Positions 43,466 through 47,840 of a stretch of DNA of 47,840 nucleotides are shown one piece after another. Made by a program: the position numbers and the translations under genes. Within the stretch, counting starts at the first letter, position 1, and every line of letters starts with the position of its first letter. Under the pieces are notes generated by a model. It was not told the origin of the DNA and ran no database searches. It saw only the letters and a program-made list of their open reading frames with translations. Source of the stretch: Candidatus Vagococcus giribetii (lineage in GTDB: Bacteria; Bacillota; Bacilli; Lactobacillales; Vagococcaceae); the NCBI RefSeq assembly GCF_017316185.1, contig NZ_JAFLVX010000028.1:1-47840 (forward strand), in the 5' to 3' direction.

Positions 43466-44740
43466 TTAGTAGTTAAAGTAACTTGCAATTTCTGCAGCGT
43501 GTTTTCCGGCAACATGTCCAGTAACAAAGGCTGCGGTGATATTGTAACCACCAGTATAACCATTGACATCTAGTAACTCACCAGCAAAGAATAAGCCGTC
43601 GACTAGTTTACTTTCCATGGATTTTGGTTTCACTTCTTTTAGTTCAATCCCACCACCTGTAACAAATGATTTGTCTAGTGGATAGGTTTCATAACCTGTA
43701 ATAATAAAGCCTTTGACTAACTCTGAGAATGCTAATTTTTCTTCGTCTGTCAGTTGTTTCAATGGTTTATTATCATCGATGTTTAACTCTTTTAATAAAA
43801 ACTCTAAATAACGTTCTGGTAATAAGTGTTTTAAGCCATTTTTAATGGATTTATTTCCTTGATCTGCTATTCGTTCATCAATAGCCTTAATTAAATCAGC
43901 TATACTCATTTTAGGTAAAGCGTCTAACACTAAAGTCACATCGCCGTAGCCAAGTTCGAGTTCTTTGTTAACAAACATACTACATCTTAATGCGGCTGGT
44001 CCAGATACACCAAAGTGAGTAAATAACATATCCATCTCATGTCCGACAATTTCTTTGCCTTTTTGATTCATCACAGAGAGTCTAATATCTCTTAAAGAAA
44101 GGCCTTGGAGAGTTTTTTGTTGGACAAAAGAATCTCTTGATTTAATAGGGGATTCAGTAGGGAAAAGTGGCGTAACTGTATGCCCTAATGCTTTTGCTAA
44201 TTTATAGCCATCGCCTGTAGAGCCTGTGTATTGGAACGTTTTTCCACCAGTTGTTAAAATTACACAATGAGAAGAATAAGCCTGTCCCTCAGTCGTCACC
44301 ACGCCTGTAACTTGTCCAGTTTCTGTTGAAACCGCCGACACAGTTGATTTCATAATAAACGTCACACCAAGTGCTTTTAGTTTTTTTTGTAAGCCTTCAA
44401 TAATGGCTTTAGATTGATTGGCTACAGGAAATAAACGACCATGATCTTCTTCTTTTAAAGGGACACCATTTGATTCGAAAAATTCCATAATGTCATAATT
44501 ATTGTATTGAGAAAAAGCACTATATAAAAATTTCCCATTACCAGGAATGAAATCGATGATTTCTTCAGGTGGGCGATTATTTGTGACGTTACAACGTCCA
44601 CCACCTGTTAGTCGTAATTTTTTACCTAGCATTCTGTTTTTATCTACAATGGCAACTTTTGCCCCGTTTTCTGCAGCAGAAACAGCAGCCATCATACCAC
44701 TTGTTCCACCACCTACCACGATCACATCAAAATCTGTCAT
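43466..44740 (-). CDS. NAD(P)/FAD-dependent oxidoreductase, BaiN/HI0933-like
   Basis: The product has 424 residues; AGGAGG precedes the ATG. The FAD-binding N-terminus VIVVGGGTSGMMAAVSAAE (GxGxxG, about 5-23) is followed by the LTGGGRCNVTN segment characteristic of the HI0933/YhiN/BaiN family, and the C-terminal FAD-contact region GLFFAGELLDVNGYTGGYNIT. Members are flavoproteins of poorly known function; BaiN acts on bile-acid derivatives in clostridia, but that substrate should not be assumed here. It is transcribed divergently from gdhA. Confidence 0.93.
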   Translation of the reverse strand: MTDFDVIVVGGGTSGMMAAVSAAENGAKVAIVDKNRMLGKKLRLTGGGRCNVTNNRPPEEIIDFIPGNGKFLYSAFSQYNNYDIMEFFESNGVPLKEEDHGRLFPVANQSKAIIEGLQKKLKALGVTFIMKSTVSAVSTETGQVTGVVTTEGQAYSSHCVILTTGGKTFQYTGSTGDGYKLAKALGHTVTPLFPTESPIKSRDSFVQQKTLQGLSLRDIRLSVMNQKGKEIVGHEMDMLFTHFGVSGPAALRCSMFVNKELELGYGDVTLVLDALPKMSIADLIKAIDERIADQGNKSIKNGLKHLLPERYLEFLLKELNIDDNKPLKQLTDEEKLAFSELVKGFIITGYETYPLDKSFVTGGGIELKEVKPKSMESKLVDGLFFAGELLDVNGYTGGYNITAAFVTGHVAGKHAAEIASYFNY

Positions 44741-44821
44741 CTATAAGCCTCCTTGTTTAGTCGATTCTTATTCTATCACAGTTTAATCATAAAAATAGAA
44801 AAAAGCTTCTAAGAAAAATTC

Positions 44822-44849
44822 TTGATATTTGAAAATTTTAGGCTATACT
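44822..44849 (+). promoter_or_regulatory. Promoter of gdhA
   Basis: TTGATA (44822-44827) and TATACT (44844-44849) are separated by 16 bases; AAAGGG (44865-44870) and the ATG at 44880 follow. Confidence 0.7.
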
Positions 44850-44879
44850 GAATCTATTAAAAATAAAGGGCGTGATGCA

Positions 44880-46229
44880 ATGAATAATGTCAAAGAGTAT
44901 TTAGTTAAATTAGAAGAAAATCAAAGGGAAAAGTATCCTAATCAACCCGAATACTTACAGGCTGTTGCAGAGTTCGTAGGAACTGTGGAGCCTTTTTTAG
45001 TAAAACATCCTGAATTTATGGAAAAAAATATTTTAGAGATGCTTTTAATTCCAGAAAGAATCATTGAGTTTCGAATTCCTTGGATGGACGACAAAGGTGC
45101 TTGGCGAATCAATACAGGTTACCGAGTTCAATATAACTCTGCTCTTGGACCATACAAAGGTGGTATGAGATTCCATCCGACTGTGAATCAAAGTGTGATT
45201 AAGTTCTTAGGATTTGAGCAAATCTTCAAAAATAGTCTAACCTCTCTACCAATTGGTGGAGGAAAAGGCGGAAGTGATTTTGATCCTAAAGGAAAATCAG
45301 ACGGAGAAATCATGCGTTTTTGTCAAAGTTTAATGAGAGAATTACAAAAATACATTGGACCAAATGAAGATGTTCCAGCAGGAGACATTGGGGTTGGAGC
45401 AAGAGAGATTGGTTATATGTTTGGTGAGTACAAACGTCTAAATGGTTACCAAGCAGGCGTTCTGACAGGAAAACCATTAGCTTATTGGGGAAGTTTAGCC
45501 AGAAAAGAAGCAACTGGTTATGGCTTAGTTTACTTTGTGGAACATTTATTAAATGATTGCAATGATAGCATCAAAGGTAAAAAAGTATTAGTTTCTGGTA
45601 GCGGAAATGTGGCTATTTATGCTATTGAAAAAGCACAAGAATTAGGTGCTAGTGTTTATGGCTGTTCTGATTCATCAGGTAGCTTAATTGATCCAGATGG
45701 CATTGATTTAGATTTAATCAAAGACATTAAAGAAGTTAAAAGAGAGCGAATCAACACATATCTTGAACAACATCCGAATGCTAAGTTTTATGAAGGTAAA
45801 AATATTTGGGACATAGAGTTTGATTATGATGTGGCTCTACCTTGTGCAACTCAAAATGAAATTTCAAAAGAATTAGCTAATCAATTGGTTAAAAATGGTG
45901 TGGCAATTGTTGCAGAAGGAGCTAACATGCCAACTTCTTTAGAAGCCTTAGAAGTCTTAAAAGAAAACAAAATTATCTATTGCCCTGGTAAAGCAGCTAA
46001 TGCTGGTGGTGTTGCGGTTTCAGCTTTAGAAATGGCTCAAAATGCACAACGTTTACCTTGGACTTTTGAAAAAGTTGATGCAGAACTGAATCAAATTATG
46101 AAAAATATTTACGAAACATCTCGTCAAACATCATTAGAATATGTGGGCGAATTTGATTTAGTCGCAGGAGCTAATATTGCTGGTTTTGCACGTGTGGCAG
46201 AAGCAATGGTTAGTCAAGGATTGGTATAG
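44880..46229 (+). CDS. gdhA: NADP-specific glutamate dehydrogenase
   Basis: The ATG at 44880 gives 449 residues, the family's usual length; the longer frame from 44829 would begin between the -35 and -10 boxes and is rejected. It catalyses the reversible reductive amination of 2-oxoglutarate with ammonium and NADPH. Features: GPYKGGMRFH and IGGGKGGSDFDPKGKSDGE around the active-site Lys residues, the GDIGVGAREIG segment, and the Rossmann nucleotide-binding motif GSGNVAIYA. The sequence belongs to hexameric GDH of the NADP type as far as length and motifs show. Single gene, promoter upstream; no terminator is clear downstream. Confidence 0.95.
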   Translation: MNNVKEYLVKLEENQREKYPNQPEYLQAVAEFVGTVEPFLVKHPEFMEKNILEMLLIPERIIEFRIPWMDDKGAWRINTGYRVQYNSALGPYKGGMRFHPTVNQSVIKFLGFEQIFKNSLTSLPIGGGKGGSDFDPKGKSDGEIMRFCQSLMRELQKYIGPNEDVPAGDIGVGAREIGYMFGEYKRLNGYQAGVLTGKPLAYWGSLARKEATGYGLVYFVEHLLNDCNDSIKGKKVLVSGSGNVAIYAIEKAQELGASVYGCSDSSGSLIDPDGIDLDLIKDIKEVKRERINTYLEQHPNAKFYEGKNIWDIEFDYDVALPCATQNEISKELANQLVKNGVAIVAEGANMPTSLEALEVLKENKIIYCPGKAANAGGVAVSALEMAQNAQRLPWTFEKVDAELNQIMKNIYETSRQTSLEYVGEFDLVAGANIAGFARVAEAMVSQGLV

Positions 46230-46257
46230 ATAAGTTAGTTACAAGTAACAGAATTGA

Positions 46258-46304
46258 ATTATTTCAGAAAATTTGATGTGAAAACTCTGAAATAATGGTA
46301 GAAT
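46258..46304 (+). promoter_or_regulatory. pgi promoter region with 11-bp inverted repeat
   Basis: ATTATTTCAGA (46258-46268) is exactly complementary to TCTGAAATAAT (46286-46296). The right arm runs up to the extended -10 TG-G-TAGAAT (TAGAAT 46299-46304). It could be an operator or RNA hairpin at the 3' end of the gdhA transcript; no T run follows. Confidence 0.5.
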
Positions 46305-46351
46305 GTTGATGTATTATTATGAACAAACACATAAAATATAGGAGGATGGCT

Positions 46352-47704
46352 ATGTCACATATTAGTTTTGACTATTCTAACATCGGTAAATTCGTTGGTG
46401 AACACGAGTTAGGATACATGCAAGCTGAAGTTAGTGCAGCGCATAAATCATTAAAAGAGGGTACAGGAGCAGGTAGTGATTATTTAGGATGGATCGATTT
46501 ACCTGTTAATTATGACAAAGAAGAGTTCGGCCGAATCAAAGCAGCCGCTGAAAAAATTCAATCAGACTCAGAAGTATTAGTTGTCATTGGTATTGGAGGA
46601 TCTTACTTAGGAGCAAAAGCTGCTATCGATTTTCTAAACCACTCTTTCTATAATTTATTAGATAACGAAGAAAGAAAAGCACCACAAGTATTCTTTGCAG
46701 GAAACAGTATTAGTTCTTCATACTTAACTGATTTAATTCACATCATTGGTGATCGTGATTTCTCAGTTAACGTCATTTCTAAATCAGGTACAACAACTGA
46801 ACCAGCTATTGCGTTTAGAGTATTTAAAGAATTACTCGTTAAAAAATATGGTAAAGAAGAAGCAAACAAACGTATCTACGCAACTACTGACAAAGAACGC
46901 GGAGCAGTAAAAGTAGAAGCTGATGCTGAAAATTGGGAAACTTTTGTTATTCCTGATGATGTTGGAGGACGTTTCTCAGTCTTAACGGCTGTTGGATTGT
47001 TACCAATCGCTGTAACTGGCGCTAACATTGATGACTTGATGACAGGTGCAGCAGATGCACGTGCAGCTTATAGTTCAGATGATTTAGCAACAAATGAAGC
47101 TTATCAATATGCAGCATTACGTAATGTGTTATACCGTAAAGGAAAAGTAACTGAGTTATTAATTAACTATGAGCCAAGCTTACAGTACTTCTCTGAATGG
47201 TGGAAACAGTTATTTGGCGAATCTGAAGGTAAAGACCAAAAAGGTATCTACCCATCAAGCGCTAACTTCTCAACTGATTTACATTCATTAGGTCAATACA
47301 TTCAAGAAGGTCGTCGTAATATCTTCGAAACAGTTATTAAAGTAGATAAAGCACGTCATGACTTAACGATTCCTGAAATGGAATTAGATTTAGATGGTTT
47401 AGGTTACATTCAAGGAAAAGAAATTGACTTTGTTAATACAAAAGCATTTGAAGGAACTCTTTTAGCTCATACAGATGGCGATGTACCAAACTTTGTTATT
47501 ACAATTCCTGAAACAAACGCTTATACATTAGGTTACTTAATGTACTTCTTTGAAATTGCAGTAGGTATTTCAGGTTACTTAAATAGTGTTAACCCATTTG
47601 ACCAACCAGGAGTAGAAGCTTACAAGAAAAATATGTTTGCTTTACTTGGTAAACCAGGATTTGAAGAATTAGCTAAAGAATTAAACGAACGCCTAGGTAA
47701 ATAG
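46352..47704 (+). CDS. pgi: Glucose-6-phosphate isomerase
   Basis: The ATG at 46352 has AGGAGG 6 bases upstream; the longer frame from 46319 contains that site and is rejected. The product has 450 residues, the compact length usual in Firmicutes. It interconverts glucose 6-phosphate and fructose 6-phosphate in glycolysis. Family signatures: [35 protein letters not shown] (phosphate-binding S-K-S-G-T-T), [17 protein letters not shown] and [17 protein letters not shown]. It has an extended -10 promoter directly upstream and a terminator downstream. Confidence 0.97.
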   Translation: MSHISFDYSNIGKFVGEHELGYMQAEVSAAHKSLKEGTGAGSDYLGWIDLPVNYDKEEFGRIKAAAEKIQSDSEVLVVIGIGGSYLGAKAAIDFLNHSFYNLLDNEERKAPQVFFAGNSISSSYLTDLIHIIGDRDFSVNVISKSGTTTEPAIAFRVFKELLVKKYGKEEANKRIYATTDKERGAVKVEADAENWETFVIPDDVGGRFSVLTAVGLLPIAVTGANIDDLMTGAADARAAYSSDDLATNEAYQYAALRNVLYRKGKVTELLINYEPSLQYFSEWWKQLFGESEGKDQKGIYPSSANFSTDLHSLGQYIQEGRRNIFETVIKVDKARHDLTIPEMELDLDGLGYIQGKEIDFVNTKAFEGTLLAHTDGDVPNFVITIPETNAYTLGYLMYFFEIAVGISGYLNSVNPFDQPGVEAYKKNMFALLGKPGFEELAKELNERLGK

Positions 47705-47739
47705 ATTTCAGCATGTATTTTGGTTTCATGGTAATCAAA

Positions 47740-47785
47740 ACATGTAGGCATTAAAATGATCGTGGTGGTACATTTGGTACTACAA
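47740..47785. other. Short hairpin-rich spacer after pgi
   Basis: GTGGTAC...GTACTAC can form a small hairpin (about 47765-47783). No gene is visible before the window ends at 47840. Confidence 0.25.
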
Positions 47786-47789
47786 CTAA

Positions 47790-47826
47790 GACACAGTAAA
47801 TCTTTTTGGTTTACTGTGTCTTTTTG
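47790..47826 (+). terminator. Terminator after pgi
   Basis: GACACAGTAAA (47790-47800) pairs perfectly with TTTACTGTGTC (47810-47820), followed by TTTTT. Confidence 0.8.
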
Positions 47827-47840
47827 GTGTGCCCTGCATG

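Noticed and set aside
47755-47785. Partial T-box-like GTGGTGGTAC after pgi
   Set aside because: The leader is too short and lacks the T-box sequence and stem I; it is a simple hairpin before a terminator.

Overview
The window is AT-rich, densely packed low-GC Firmicute DNA. It most resembles Enterococcaceae, probably Vagococcus or a close Enterococcus relative. The reasons are gene content and order (pcrA-ligA-gatCAB-diacylglycerol kinase-rlmCD as one run), WxL/DUF916 surface proteins, an LPXTG-anchored type I pullulanase, an LtaS lipoteichoic acid synthase, an EbsC-type YbaK protein, and consistent AGGAGG ribosome binding sites with extended -10 promoters. The genus is an inference, because no rRNA gene is present.

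Left part (1-18.6 kb) is accessory or surface-oriented. It starts with an N-terminally cut, very AT-rich unknown gene, then a lipoprotein, a universal stress protein, a probable structured RNA or attenuator region (3.07-3.33 kb) and a GNAT acetyltransferase. A cre-controlled, wall-anchored pullulanase follows. Next come a 58-aa protein missed by simple ORF calling, a YjdF-like membrane protein, and an oxidoreductase-acetyltransferase-hydrolase run. UDP-GlcNAc 2-epimerase precedes a WxL cell-surface module: a WxL protein with a GATase-like N-terminus, then a WxL-interacting DUF916/DUF3324 protein, with a DUF1002 secreted protein as a separate unit. Three small DUF genes (DUF1801, DUF1905, DUF2200) and a half-size FUSC-type membrane protein close this part.

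Middle part (18.6-36.5 kb) holds an orphan HicB-like 51-aa gene, an SdpI-like protein in an operon with a two-component system, UPF0223-inositol monophosphatase, bipA, two lipoproteins (one DUF4430 protein paired with an ECF-transporter S component), and the long pcrA-ligA-gatC-gatA-gatB-dagK-rlmCD run. That run serves DNA repair and replication, Gln-tRNA/Asn-tRNA amidation, lipid phosphorylation and rRNA methylation, and it ends at a bidirectional terminator.

Right part (36.5-47.8 kb) has a MaoC-like dehydratase, a degenerate ABC ATPase with a compact FtsX-like permease, ltaS, an rRNA methyltransferase-aroD-ebsC operon, a BaiN-like flavoprotein, NADP-type glutamate dehydrogenase and glucose-6-phosphate isomerase. 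No rRNA, tRNA, CRISPR array or complete insertion sequence was seen. The most interesting parts are the structured RNA/leader-ORF region downstream of the universal stress gene, the ABC pair with broken ATPase motifs, the SdpI-two-component operon, and the DUF4430-ECF pair.
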